DNA of 64,000 nucleotides from Ignavibacteriota bacterium (GTDB lineage Bacteria > Bacteroidota > Ignavibacteria > UBA10030 > SZUA-254): NCBI GenBank assembly GCA_025358305.1, contig JANYJZ010000027.1:94270-158269 (forward strand), written 5' to 3'. This document shows, in pieces, positions 29,300 to 37,994 of this stretch. Made by a program: the position numbers and the translations under genes. The notes beneath the pieces are model-generated. The model searched no databases and was not told the DNA's origin. It saw nothing but the letters and a program-made list of their open reading frames with translations. Positions within the stretch are counted from its first letter, which is position 1. The number at the start of each line of letters is the position of its first letter.

Positions 29300-30970
29300 G
29301 TGAGATCCATCGTGTTCCTGGCCGCCTTCGTCTTGATCGTTCGCGCCTCCGGATTCGCGCAGGAGACAGATCCGCGGAGCGTCAACGTCGAGTCGATCCT
29401 CGCTGCGGCCCGCCAGGTCCGGGTGCCGCACGCGCGGACCATATCCTCGCTCCCGGCGGAAGGGGAGAAGTGCGGGCTCTGGATATCACTCGCGATCCTC
29501 AGAAATTGGGACAAATTCTCCCAGGCGGATCGTGCCGAACTGACCTCGTTCCTCGCTGCGCCGCAAACGCAGACACAACGGGTCATCGGGCATTTCCTGG
29601 TGCACTACGACACGACCGGGCCGGATGCCGCCGCAATGCTCGACGTCAACAACCTTCCGATCCCCAATTCTTCCGAGCAGTACGTCGACTCGGTCGGCAA
29701 GTTCTTCAATGACGTCTTCACCCGTGAGATCGATTCCCTGGGGTACGACTCGCCCCTGCAGGCCGGCCAGACCACCTATGACATCTACGTCGCGGACATC
29801 ACGTACTACGGCCTCACCCGGTCGGAGAGCGCCATCGCAGGATTCGTCCCTCCGAGGTATGTGACAAGCATTCAGATCGACAATGATTACCGGGAGTTCT
29901 ATAGCCGGGGCATGGCAGGCCTTAAAGTGACCGCCGCGCATGAGTTCCACCATGCGATCCAGCTCGGATCCTACGGCCTCTGGGCGAGCGACGCGTACTT
30001 TCTCGAGATCACGTCCACTTGGATGGAGGACGTCATGTACACCGACGTTAACGACTATTACCAGTACGTCAAGGACCCGCTCTCGTTCCCCGTCACGCCG
30101 CGCGGGCAGTTTGCGACGCCGGAGGTGACGTTCACGCAAAGCAACGGTCTCATCGAGTACAGCAGGTCGGTATGGGGGAAGTTTCTGGAACAGCGCTATT
30201 CGGCGGACGTCATGCGCCGGACGTGGGAGGAGATACGCCAGGTTCCCGCTCTCACGGCTCTCGACCGGGCACTTGGCGAGCGTCAAAGCTCGCTCCGGCA
30301 GGCGTTCTTCGAGTGGACGGTCTGGAATTCCCGTACGGGACCGCTCGCCGACACGGTGACGGGCTATCATGAGGCGAACAATTACCCTCTCATGCGGACC
30401 CGTCCAGTGGCGGGATACGTGTCGCCGGGAAGAACGCTCTCCGACAGCATACAATCGTTCAGTTCCGTCTACCGGCCGGTGGTCGTCGGCGGAAACCAGA
30501 TGCTGGCGATGATATCGAACGTGAATGCTAGCCTGCCCGCCGGGTGGCTGCGGTTCTCCTACGTCATGCAGGACGGCGAAAACGCAACCTTCAAGCATCT
30601 CGCCAACGGGATCTCGGTGAAGGTCGAGGTCCAAGATCCGGAGAACTGGACGTCGCAGGAGAACGTTCCTTCGCTCGTGAGCGATGCGCTCGTCTATCCG
30701 AACCCTTTCGTCCGAGGCAAGAGTCCGATGCTCGTCGTGCGCCTTCCGTACGTCACGGACAAGACGGCCACGTTCTTTGTGATGAGCGCGGGGATGGAGC
30801 GGATCTTTTCCGGAGAGCTCCCCGTCGTCGAACGCCGTCCGCTCGAGCAGTCCATCGAGTGGAACGTGAGGACCAACGCCGGTGAGAACGTCCCCTCGGG
30901 GATCTATATTTTTATCGCAACGATTGACGGCAGAGAGTACAAAGGAAAATTCACCGTGATCGGAGGATAG
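29300..30970 (+). CDS. Secreted putative metalloprotease with T9SS-like C-terminal domain
   Basis: This 556-residue protein has a signal peptide (about 1-20) and a zinc-peptidase motif HEFHH at about residue 214, in AAHEFHHAIQLGSYGLW, followed by EITSTWMEDVMY, where the downstream Glu could be the third ligand. The region fits the MXAN_6640-type family of putative metalloproteases. The C-terminus (about 455-556) has SDALVYPNPFVRG, then a beta-sandwich ending SGIYIFIATIDGREYKGKFTVI, the shape of a type IX secretion sorting domain of Bacteroidota relatives. The GTG start at 29300 follows GGAGGAGGG. Substrate is unknown. Confidence 0.83.
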   Translation: MRSIVFLAAFVLIVRASGFAQETDPRSVNVESILAAARQVRVPHARTISSLPAEGEKCGLWISLAILRNWDKFSQADRAELTSFLAAPQTQTQRVIGHFLVHYDTTGPDAAAMLDVNNLPIPNSSEQYVDSVGKFFNDVFTREIDSLGYDSPLQAGQTTYDIYVADITYYGLTRSESAIAGFVPPRYVTSIQIDNDYREFYSRGMAGLKVTAAHEFHHAIQLGSYGLWASDAYFLEITSTWMEDVMYTDVNDYYQYVKDPLSFPVTPRGQFATPEVTFTQSNGLIEYSRSVWGKFLEQRYSADVMRRTWEEIRQVPALTALDRALGERQSSLRQAFFEWTVWNSRTGPLADTVTGYHEANNYPLMRTRPVAGYVSPGRTLSDSIQSFSSVYRPVVVGGNQMLAMISNVNASLPAGWLRFSYVMQDGENATFKHLANGISVKVEVQDPENWTSQENVPSLVSDALVYPNPFVRGKSPMLVVRLPYVTDKTATFFVMSAGMERIFSGELPVVERRPLEQSIEWNVRTNAGENVPSGIYIFIATIDGREYKGKFTVIGG

Positions 30971-31585
30971 ATGACGCTGGTACTGCTCCAGGCGGAGAAG
31001 ATCGCCAAGACCTTCAATCGCCGCAAGATCTTCTCCGAGATCGGCCTTTCGGCCCAGTTGAACGATGCGGTCTCGATCACCGGCCGGAACGGATCGGGGA
31101 AGTCGACGCTCATGAAGATCATCGCAGGCGTGCTCGCTCCGACCTCAGGCACGATCGCCCTCCAGGTCGGCGATGAGGCGATCCCGGCGGCCGACCGGCA
31201 CCGGTACATCGGGTTCGTGTCTCCGTACCTCCAGCTCTACGACGAGTTCAGCGGCGTCGAGAACCTTGAACTCTTCTGCAAGGTCCGCGGCATCGAGGCG
31301 GACATCCATGCACTCCTGGCGAGGGTCAATCTTTCCGAGCGAAAACATGACTTCGTCCGGACCTATTCCTCCGGCATGCGCCAGCGGCTGAAGTACGCGT
31401 TCGCGCTCATCCACAGGCCGCCGCTCCTCCTCCTCGATGAACCGACATCCAACCTCGACGCGGAAGGGAAGGAGACGGTGCACCGGATCATCGACGAACA
31501 GCGCCGCACCGGCATCGTCATCATCGCGACGAACGATGAGGAAGATCGGGCGCTTTGCAATAAAGAGGTACATCTCGATGCATAA
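30971..31585 (+). CDS. ccmA: Haem ABC exporter ATPase CcmA
   Basis: CcmA is the ATPase of the CcmABCD transporter, which releases haem-loaded CcmE during cytochrome c maturation. The protein has 204 residues with Walker A GRNGSGKSTLMK (about 40), signature YSSGMRQRLK (about 134), Walker B PPLLLLDEPTSNLD (about 150) and a late His replaced by ATNDEEDRAL. The ATG immediately follows the preceding stop codon. The assignment over a generic ABC ATPase comes from its place in front of ccmB, ccmC, ccmE and ccmF. Confidence 0.9.
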   Translation: MTLVLLQAEKIAKTFNRRKIFSEIGLSAQLNDAVSITGRNGSGKSTLMKIIAGVLAPTSGTIALQVGDEAIPAADRHRYIGFVSPYLQLYDEFSGVENLELFCKVRGIEADIHALLARVNLSERKHDFVRTYSSGMRQRLKYAFALIHRPPLLLLDEPTSNLDAEGKETVHRIIDEQRRTGIVIIATNDEEDRALCNKEVHLDA

Positions 31586-31603
31586 CCCGCAGAAGGCCCA
31601 CGC

Positions 31604-32287
31604 GTGAAGACCCGGACGCGCACATTCTCCGCGGCGATGTCGATCTTCCGGAAGGACCTCCGATCCGAGATCCGCACCCGCTACGCGCTCAACGCGCTTC
31701 TGATGTTCGTCGTCACGACCCTGTCGGTCGTCCTCTTTTCGATCGGGAATGAGACGGTCACACCCCAGGTGCTTGCCGGGATCTTCTGGATCATCGTCTT
31801 TTTCTCGACCATGTCCGGGCTCTCCCGGACCTTCATCAGCGAAGAGGAGCGGGGGACGGTCATGACCCTTCAGCTCGTCGCCCGCCCGCTCTCCATCTAT
31901 TTCGGCAAGCTCTTGTTCAATCTCGTCCTCCTTGCGGGACTAAACCTTTTCACGGTGGTCCTGTTCCTGCTCGTGCTGCCGAACTTCACGATCCAGAACT
32001 ACCTCGTCTTCTCGATCGGACTCGTCTTCGGGACGCTCGGACTCGCCTCGGCATCGACCATCCTTGCGGCCATCATCGCGAAGGCGAACGTGAAGGGGAC
32101 GCTCTATCCCGTCCTGTCGTTTCCGATCCTCCTGCCGCTTCTCCTGAGCGTGATCAACGTCACCAAATTGGCAGTCGATAATGCGCCGTTTGTTGAGGCG
32201 CTGGGGGACTTCCAGGTGCTTATCTCGTATATGGTCGTCATGACGGCCGTTTCGTACCTATTGTTCGAATATATCTGGACGGACTGA
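31604..32287 (+). CDS. ccmB: Haem exporter membrane protein CcmB
   Basis: CcmB is the membrane partner of CcmA. The protein has 227 residues and six hydrophobic segments. FRKDLRSEIRTRYALNALLMF at about 13 and EERGTVMTLQLVARPLSIYFGKLLFN at about 77-102 are typical of CcmB. It starts at a GTG at 31604, 18 bases after ccmA. A candidate promoter for ccmC lies just after its stop. Confidence 0.9.
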   Translation: MKTRTRTFSAAMSIFRKDLRSEIRTRYALNALLMFVVTTLSVVLFSIGNETVTPQVLAGIFWIIVFFSTMSGLSRTFISEEERGTVMTLQLVARPLSIYFGKLLFNLVLLAGLNLFTVVLFLLVLPNFTIQNYLVFSIGLVFGTLGLASASTILAAIIAKANVKGTLYPVLSFPILLPLLLSVINVTKLAVDNAPFVEALGDFQVLISYMVVMTAVSYLLFEYIWTD

Positions 32288-32290
32288 ACA

Positions 32291-32319
32291 TTGCCCCGCT
32301 AGGGTTTTTTTCGTATCTT
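32291..32319 (+). promoter_or_regulatory. Candidate promoter of ccmC
   Basis: TTGCCC (32291-32296), 17 bases, then TATCTT (32314-32319). It lies between ccmB and ccmC, leaving a leader of about 20 bases with the ribosome site AGGAGAA. It could drive ccmC-F apart from ccmAB. Confidence 0.45.
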
Positions 32320-32346
32320 AAATAGGACGAATTAGTCAGGAGAAGC

Positions 32347-33036
32347 ATGCAAGCATCGAAGATATTCTTAAGCCTTTGGATGACGGTCGTTATCGTCGTC
32401 GCCTTCATCTTTCCCATCGTCCAGACACCCACGCAGTGGTACGAATTTCCGGTCATCCCGGGACTCGAGCAACGGGCGCGGATCCTGTTCTTCCACGTCC
32501 CAATGGCCTGGACGACCGTCGTGGCCTTCATCGTCTCGCTCTACTACGGCATCAAGTACCTGAAGAACAAGAACCTCGATGACGACATGAAATCGGCCGC
32601 ATCGGCCGGTCTTGGGCTCATGTTCTGCGCGCTCGCTACCGTTACAGGCTCCATCTGGGCAAAATTCAACTGGGGATCCTTTTGGAACTGGGACCCGCGC
32701 GAGACATCGATCTTCATGCTCCTGTTGATCTATGCCGCATACTTCGCGCTGCGGTCGTCGCTCGACGGTGAGGAGAAGCGCGCAACCCTTTCGGCGGTCT
32801 ACGCGATCATCGCGGGTGTGACCGTGCCGTTCTTCATCTTTGTCATGCCGAGGATCGTCGCGAGCCTCCATCCCGACCCCATCATCAATTCCTCCGGCAA
32901 GGTCCACATGAACGGCACCATGCTGACGGTGTTTCTCTCCTCGGTGGGAGGGTTTACGGCCTTCTATTTCTGGATGCTCCAGGTCAAAGTGCGCGCCAAT
33001 AGGTTGGAATCCCATCACGCTGAACAGGAGCGCTAA
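32347..33036 (+). CDS. ccmC: Haem transfer protein CcmC
   Basis: CcmC loads haem onto CcmE at the outer face of the inner membrane. The protein has 229 residues, six hydrophobic helices and the tryptophan-rich haem-binding motif WGSFWNWDPRETS (about residue 110). Flanking external histidines are FFHVPMAW (about 49) and the later KVHMNG (about 185). The start codon at 32347 follows AGGAGAA. The ccmD gene begins at the next base after the stop codon. Confidence 0.95.
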   Translation: MQASKIFLSLWMTVVIVVAFIFPIVQTPTQWYEFPVIPGLEQRARILFFHVPMAWTTVVAFIVSLYYGIKYLKNKNLDDDMKSAASAGLGLMFCALATVTGSIWAKFNWGSFWNWDPRETSIFMLLLIYAAYFALRSSLDGEEKRATLSAVYAIIAGVTVPFFIFVMPRIVASLHPDPIINSSGKVHMNGTMLTVFLSSVGGFTAFYFWMLQVKVRANRLESHHAEQER

Positions 33037-33171
33037 ATGTACGATATGCTGAACGAACAACCGCTGTATGTCGTCCTGACGATCGTTCTGATCTGCTGGG
33101 TCGGCATTGTCGCGTACCTTTTCAAGCTCGACCGGAAGATCTCAAAGCTCGAACAACAACGGAAGAAGTAA
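33037..33171 (+). CDS. ccmD: CcmD-like small membrane protein
   Basis: A 44-residue protein with one membrane helix (about residues 10-28) followed by a positively charged tail ending KLEQQRKK. It sits between ccmC and ccmE, where ccmD is found, and has the size and layout of CcmD, which holds holo-CcmE in the CcmABC complex. The ATG directly follows the ccmC stop. It is too short for many gene callers. Confidence 0.8.
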   Translation: MYDMLNEQPLYVVLTIVLICWVGIVAYLFKLDRKISKLEQQRKK

Positions 33172-33183
33172 GGAACAACACCT

Positions 33184-33573
33184 ATGAACATGAAGATCAT
33201 CATCGCAGGAATCATCATCGTGGCGGCCCTCGTCTTTGGCGCCATCTCGTTTGTCGACACGAACGTCGAATACACGGACTTCCAGTCTGCGGCGTCCACC
33301 CACAAAAAGGTCCAGGTGAAGGGCGCATGGCTCAGGGACCGGGATGCCTCGTTCGACGGAACGAAGAGCCAGTTCAGCTTTTATATGAAGGATGACAACG
33401 GGAAAGAGGTCCGGGTCGTCCTTGACGGCGCGAAGCCGAACAACTTCGAGCTTGCGGAGGCCATCGTCGTGAAAGGACGCTATCAGGACGGGTACTTCCA
33501 CGCTAGCGACATTCTAACGAAGTGTCCATCCAAGTATGAGGCGGATCCCGCCTCAGTCAAGAAAACGCTCTAA
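33184..33573 (+). CDS. ccmE: Cytochrome c maturation haem chaperone CcmE, Cys-type
   Basis: CcmE carries haem covalently from CcmC to the CcmF lyase. The protein has 129 residues: one N-terminal membrane anchor (about 4-24), then an OB-fold domain. Where most CcmE proteins have the haem-binding His of HxxxY, this one has Cys114 in KCPSKYE, that is CxxxY with Tyr118. This is the variant known from some sulfate reducers and archaea. It starts 12 bases after ccmD. The assignment is firm from fold, size and neighbours. Confidence 0.92.
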   Translation: MNMKIIIAGIIIVAALVFGAISFVDTNVEYTDFQSAASTHKKVQVKGAWLRDRDASFDGTKSQFSFYMKDDNGKEVRVVLDGAKPNNFELAEAIVVKGRYQDGYFHASDILTKCPSKYEADPASVKKTL

Positions 33574-33618
33574 GAACGGCCCGAACGGACAGCACGTCTT
33601 TCACATGGTGTCGACTCG

Positions 33619-35976
33619 ATGATCGGTGAAATCTTTGTCAAGTTAGCGTTCACAGCGGTACTCGTCGCGTGCGGGGGATACTATTACACCTTCACGCGCG
33701 GCAATGCGCGCTCTCTCAACGTAGCGCGCTACGCGTACCACACGGGGGCGGTTCTCATTCTGAGTTTCTGTTCCTACCTGTTGTATCTCATCCTGACCCA
33801 TCAGTTCCAGTATACGTACGTCTGGAACTACAGCTCGACGGATCTCCCGACGCCGCTCCTCATTTCGACGTTCTACGCCGGCCAGGAGGGGAGCTTCTCT
33901 CTTTGGACCCTCTACACGACGATCATCGGCGTGGCACTCATGGGGTATTGCGCCAAGAGGGGCTACGAATCAGAGGTCATGTTCGTCTGGACGATGATCC
34001 TTTCGGCCCTGCTTCTCATGCTTCTGGTGAAGAACCCGTTCGAACTCATCTGGAACACCTTTCCAAAGGACCTCCTGAGGACCGGACCGATCGGTCCCGA
34101 CGTCACGAACTTCGCCTGGGTGGACCAGGCAAAAGGCATCTGGGCCCAATTCCCCGTGGAAGGGAAGGGGCTCAACCCGCTGCTCCAGAATTATTGGATG
34201 GTCATTCACCCGCAGATCCTCTTTACGGGCTTCACCTCCATGGCGGTTCCCTATACGTTCGCCGTCGCCGGCCTCCTCCGCCGCGACTATCAGAGCTGGG
34301 TGAAGGTCGCCAAACCCTGGACGGTGTTCGGGGCCGCAACGCTCGGCACCGGCATCATTCTCGGCGGCTACTGGGCGTATGAGACGCTCGGATGGGGCGG
34401 ATACTGGGGCTGGGATCCGGTCGAAAACTCCTCGCTCATCCCGTGGCTTGTCTGCGTCTCGTCCGTTCATACGATGATGTCCCAGAGGCGTTCGGGCACC
34501 TTCGTGCGCACGAACTTCGTTTTGAGCATCCTCTGCTTCATCATGGTCCTTTACAGCACGTTCCTGACCCGTAGCGGCGTCCTGGGCGAAACGTCGGTTC
34601 ATTCCTTCGTTTCCCCCGGCATGTGGGCGTATTGGATCCTCCTCGGATTCATCCTCTTGTTCGGAGGGTTCGGTTTCGGCCTGCTCCTCCGGAGAATGAA
34701 GGAGATGCCGAAGATTCCCGTGGAGCATACGATCTATTCGCGCGAGTTCGCGCTCTTCCTCGGGGCATTCGCGATCTGTCTGGCCGCGGTATTCATCACG
34801 ATCGGCACCTCCTCGCCGATCATCACGAACATCCTGAAGGGCAAGTCGTCGGCCGTCGACACCGCGTTCTACGTCAAGACGACGCTCCCCCTGGGCATCA
34901 TCATCGCGCTCCTGGCAGGGTTCGGGCAGCTTCTCTGGTGGAAGGCATCTACGGCGGAGAGTTTGCTCAAGGGGATGATCTATCCCCTCATTTCGACCGT
35001 CCTGTTCACCGCCGGACTGGTCGCGTACGGCGTCCGGGACGTCTCCATGATCATCTTCTCGTTCTCTGCGGCGTTCGCGCTTTTCGTCAACATCCTCGTC
35101 GGCTACCGTATCTTCACTGGAAACCCCAAGTATGCCGGGGGGGCGATCGCCCACATCGGCGTTGCTCTCTTGTTCCTGGGATTCGTCTCGAGCGCGCGGT
35201 ACGACGACAAGCAGACGGTTTCCCTGCCCCAGGGCCAATCGACGGAGATCCTCGGCGGCTACACGCTCACCTATATCGGTGAGCGGCCCATCGACGAGGA
35301 GCGCTTCGGATTTGACGTCCAGGTACAGCACGGAAACGAGCAATACCGCGTCCTTCCAACGATGCGCATCAGCGCGAAGGACAACACGATGATGCGGCAC
35401 CCCGACATCCTCAACATGTATACGAAGGACTTCTACATCACGCCGCTTTCCGTTGAAACGCCGGACGGCAAGTCCGGTGAATCGATCGCCCTTCTGAAGG
35501 GGGAGAGCAAAACGCTCGCGGACGACCTCAAAGTGACATTCGTCGACTTCGATTTCAATGACATGCAGAAGGGGAAGATGCTGGAGGGAGGCGCGTTTAC
35601 GATCGGCGTCGAGCTTCTCGTCGAACTGAACGGGAAGAAGGAAGCGGTCAAGGCCCTCATGAAGAATTCAGGCAGGGAGATCACCTATATTCCGGCGAAG
35701 AGCTCCCTCTCGGACGTGGAATTCACCATCCAGAAGATCCAGCCGAACAAGGAAGAACCTGCCAAGTCGCGCGTGGAGCTTTCCGCCGCCGACCCGCAGA
35801 AGATCTCCCACCAGCCCAAGGTCGAGACGCTGGTCGTCGAGGCGAGCATCAAGCCGTACATCAACCTCGTGTGGATGGGGACCGTGACGCTTGTGGTGGG
35901 ATTCATCCTGACGATCGTCCGAAGAGTCCAGGAAGCGCGGGGATTGAACGAGGAACAGGAATCAGCGGACTTCTGA
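33619..35976 (+). CDS. ccmF: Cytochrome c haem lyase CcmF
   Basis: CcmF attaches haem to CxxCH motifs of apocytochromes in the periplasm. The protein has 785 residues, with more than a dozen membrane helices, the tryptophan-rich motif WGGYWGWDPVENSSLIPWL (about residue 256-274) and a C-terminal periplasmic domain (about 510-740) before a last helix. The motif also occurs in NrfE, but the neighbouring ccm genes favour CcmF. No CcmH, CcmG or CcmI gene follows within the window, so apocytochrome reduction and delivery must be encoded elsewhere or done differently. Confidence 0.95.
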   Translation: MIGEIFVKLAFTAVLVACGGYYYTFTRGNARSLNVARYAYHTGAVLILSFCSYLLYLILTHQFQYTYVWNYSSTDLPTPLLISTFYAGQEGSFSLWTLYTTIIGVALMGYCAKRGYESEVMFVWTMILSALLLMLLVKNPFELIWNTFPKDLLRTGPIGPDVTNFAWVDQAKGIWAQFPVEGKGLNPLLQNYWMVIHPQILFTGFTSMAVPYTFAVAGLLRRDYQSWVKVAKPWTVFGAATLGTGIILGGYWAYETLGWGGYWGWDPVENSSLIPWLVCVSSVHTMMSQRRSGTFVRTNFVLSILCFIMVLYSTFLTRSGVLGETSVHSFVSPGMWAYWILLGFILLFGGFGFGLLLRRMKEMPKIPVEHTIYSREFALFLGAFAICLAAVFITIGTSSPIITNILKGKSSAVDTAFYVKTTLPLGIIIALLAGFGQLLWWKASTAESLLKGMIYPLISTVLFTAGLVAYGVRDVSMIIFSFSAAFALFVNILVGYRIFTGNPKYAGGAIAHIGVALLFLGFVSSARYDDKQTVSLPQGQSTEILGGYTLTYIGERPIDEERFGFDVQVQHGNEQYRVLPTMRISAKDNTMMRHPDILNMYTKDFYITPLSVETPDGKSGESIALLKGESKTLADDLKVTFVDFDFNDMQKGKMLEGGAFTIGVELLVELNGKKEAVKALMKNSGREITYIPAKSSLSDVEFTIQKIQPNKEEPAKSRVELSAADPQKISHQPKVETLVVEASIKPYINLVWMGTVTLVVGFILTIVRRVQEARGLNEEQESADF

Positions 35977-35990
35977 GCACCATCAAGAAA

Positions 35991-36023
35991 AAGGCCGGTG
36001 CGCGAATGCACCGGCCTTTTTTT
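35991..36023 (+). terminator. Bidirectional terminator between ccmF and the metal island
   Basis: An 11-base perfect stem, AAGGCCGGTGC (35991-36001) with GCACCGGCCTT (36008-36018), is followed by a T tract to 36023 on the + strand. It is preceded by AAGAAAAA, which gives a T-rich tail on the - strand. It can therefore end both ccmF and the convergent HMA lipoprotein transcript. Confidence 0.9.
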
Positions 36024-36044
36024 ATGCCCCTGTCGTATCTTCTG

Positions 36045-36377
36045 CTAGCCGTCGATCTTACAGCACGCGTCAAGCTTGTCATACCCTGCCGGATCGCGCT
36101 TGCGGTCATTCGCGTCGTAGCCCGCATCCGAGATCGCGACCTCAATCGTCTGGAGATTCGTCGTGACGGGAAGGAACTTCACCTCCACCGTCTTCGTCTT
36201 CAAATCGACATTCACCGACTTCACTCCTTCGACGGCGTAGACAGCCTTTTCGATGTTCTTGGCGCACGTGGCGCAGACCATGGTCTTCGCCTTCACGGTG
36301 ACGGTCTGCAGGCCGTCCTGTTTCAAGCATCCGGCAAAGAGAAACGCCGGGATGATCAGTGCAAAGAGTAATTTCAT
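36045..36377 (-). CDS. Lipoprotein with heavy-metal-associated (HMA) domain
   Basis: A 110-residue lipoprotein with a signal ending LFAGC, so Cys17 would be lipidated. The rest is one HMA ferredoxin-like fold with the metal-binding motif MVCATC (residues 33-38), followed by VYAVEGVKSVNVDLKTKTVE. It ends with an extra DACCKIDG tail that supplies two more cysteines. It should bind a soft metal such as copper or mercury outside the cytoplasm, which is unusual since most HMA chaperones are cytosolic. It lies 25 bases after the DUF2318 gene and forms an operon with it. Confidence 0.85.
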   Translation of the reverse strand: MKLLFALIIPAFLFAGCLKQDGLQTVTVKAKTMVCATCAKNIEKAVYAVEGVKSVNVDLKTKTVEVKFLPVTTNLQTIEVAISDAGYDANDRKRDPAGYDKLDACCKIDG

Positions 36378-36402
36378 GCTGTTCTCCGTTCTCGTGATGT
36401 GA

Positions 36403-37098
36403 TTAGATTCTCATTTTCCAGTTCTTCACGGCGCTGAGTTGTATCGCGACGACCTCGGCTCCGGACCGCGGGTCGGCTCGGACAATGCTCGGCAATGGGT
36501 CTGGCGGATATTTTTGACAGTTGCCCTGGATGCCCTCAAGGTTGTTCAGTTTCCAGCGTGATTCGCATTTCGAGCAGCAAAGCTCCATGCCCTCGATGCG
36601 GAAATGGTCGGAATTGCACGGTTCGCACATACGGATCGACGTGACGAGCTTGCCGTCCGCGGCGATGTAGGCCAAGAGAGGGATGACGTTGTTCTCCATC
36701 CGGTATTCGAATTCGATGAGCTTATGTTCCTGGAGCACCGAGAGCGGGAAGATGATCTGGTCGCCGTCGACCGTCGCCGTGATCGGGAACGGCTGGATGA
36801 CTTGGCCCATGTACATCGTCGCCATGGCGATCGACGGCTGGTTCTGGATCACGGGGTGCGCCCCGCCGGGAAGGTGATCCACGAACAGGTAGAGGAACAC
36901 GGCGAAGACGACCGCGACGAACGCACCGTACAGGGCCTTCGTCCGAGGGCTCATGATCTTTTTCACGCGGGCTGCGGGGAGGGGCGGCACGGAGGCACTC
37001 GCGGGAGCAGGCGTTCCGGCACGGGCGCCGCACTTCGTGCAAAACTCGGCGTCGTCCTTGATCGGTGTACCGCAATGTGTACAGTAGGCGGATTTCAT
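36403..37098 (-). CDS. Zinc-ribbon membrane protein with DUF2318-like Cys domain
   Basis: This 231-residue protein starts with a zinc ribbon, CTHCGTPIKDDAEFCTKCG (residues 6-24), then a Pro/Ala linker and one membrane helix (about 54-73). The part outside has a DUF2318-like region: CEPCNSDHFRIEGMELCCSKC (about 159-179), with pairs of cysteines likely to bind metal. DUF2318 proteins occur with metal transport systems. No function is established. It is followed by the HMA lipoprotein in the same direction, pointing to a joint role in metal handling at the inner membrane. Confidence 0.78.
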   Translation of the reverse strand: MKSAYCTHCGTPIKDDAEFCTKCGARAGTPAPASASVPPLPAARVKKIMSPRTKALYGAFVAVVFAVFLYLFVDHLPGGAHPVIQNQPSIAMATMYMGQVIQPFPITATVDGDQIIFPLSVLQEHKLIEFEYRMENNVIPLLAYIAADGKLVTSIRMCEPCNSDHFRIEGMELCCSKCESRWKLNNLEGIQGNCQKYPPDPLPSIVRADPRSGAEVVAIQLSAVKNWKMRI

Positions 37099-37140
37099 GG
37101 TTCAGTTCCGGGTCATCCCAACAGTGAGGTCAGTCGTGAA

Positions 37141-37174
37141 AAGAAAAAAGCCGCCTGAGTGGTTCAGACGGCTT
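37141..37174 (-). terminator. Terminator of the Cys/Met-rich protein gene
   Basis: On the - strand the stem GCCGTCTGA (37172-37164) pairs with TCAGGCGGC (37158-37150), with one G-T pair, followed by TTTTTTCTT. It lies 20 bases after the stop of the gene at 37194-37511. Confidence 0.85.
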
Positions 37175-37193
37175 CGTTCAGAAATCGGTTCGA

Positions 37194-37511
37194 TCAGTTG
37201 GTGCCGTGGGCGGTCACCCCAGACTTTGCCTGTTTGTGTTTCGCATCGGTGACCTTGATGACCTTGGTCGAGCCCGTCTGCTTCATCGAGGCTTTGGTGC
37301 CCTTGTCCATCGAGCATTGACCATTGACCATCGGGCAATTGGCTTTATCCATGGTGCATGTGGCAGATGCCTTGTCGGATGTCTTTTTGACGTCCGTGCA
37401 GCAGCTTTGCTTCGACGTTGTGGCTGACTTGCCCTTGTCATCGTGGCGGGCGACCGCGAACGAGAGTGAGACGAGAAGAAGAAGGGCGAGCAATGGCAGC
37501 TTGAATTTCAT
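37194..37511 (-). CDS. Secreted Cys/Met/His-rich small protein
   Basis: A 105-residue exported protein. The signal peptide covers about residues 1-22. The mature part is hydrophilic and full of soft-metal ligands: KQSCCTDVKK, CTMDKANCPMVNGQCSMDKG, and His residues near both ends. No fold is recognisable. I chose the ATG at 37511, which has AGGGG just before it; an ATG 14 codons upstream (37553) lacks a ribosome site. It probably acts as a periplasmic metal sponge or chaperone for the nearby efflux system, by composition and context only. It has its own promoter and terminator. Confidence 0.78.
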   Translation of the reverse strand: MKFKLPLLALLLLVSLSFAVARHDDKGKSATTSKQSCCTDVKKTSDKASATCTMDKANCPMVNGQCSMDKGTKASMKQTGSTKVIKVTDAKHKQAKSGVTAHGTN

Positions 37512-37569
37512 ATCATTCCCCTGAAAAAAGTGATGGATGCTTGAGATCGGCACACACTTTGACTCCTCT

Positions 37570-37599
37570 AATGTACGAAATTTTGAACTTCAAAATCAA
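37570..37599 (-). promoter_or_regulatory. Candidate promoter of the Cys/Met-rich protein gene
   Basis: On the - strand TTGATT (37599-37594), 18 bases, TACATT (37575-37570), about 58 bases before the ATG. The stretch between the two boxes is AT-rich and ends AAAATTTCG, as in the secG promoter. Confidence 0.45.
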
Positions 37600-37994
37600 G
37601 CAAAATATTACCCCCTTTTCGCCCCCTTCGCGCGGGGAATTGAGTCCATATTCCCTCACGATGCAGTCCGAAGGGCACCTGTACCTCCCTCGCCACTCTC
37701 CGCGTTGAAAGGGGCTGGAGCATAGAAGGGAGGGCGATGGGATTGCACGTTCGACGTTCTAATGTCATCGCCGATCTGAAGCGCCAGAATGTCAGTGTAG
37801 AATCGTGTGCCCTTGACCGCTGGTTCGCCAGAACGTTGGAAATTTGACAGAACCTGGCGGCACGCGATGAACCGCGCTTGCTAACCTGAAATAACTCGAA
37901 CTCTACCGATTAAACTCTGATTTAGCAACGACTTATTCAGTTTATTGATTCTGGATTCTCGTGAACGACCATAGTTCACGTTTACCAACGGTCC
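37600..37994. other. Intergenic region between the Cys/Met-rich gene and cusA
   Basis: About 395 bases with no convincing gene. The only structure I see is a hairpin GTGAAC/GTTCAC (37961-37979), about 20 bases beyond the cusA stop on the - strand. It lacks a T tract, so it is not a standard terminator. Base composition drops towards AT-rich at 37860-37980. No tRNA or riboswitch is recognisable. Confidence 0.6.

Noticed and set aside
33970..35400. Long - strand open frame opposite ccmF
   Set aside because: Charged low-complexity translation; the + strand ccmF is certain.
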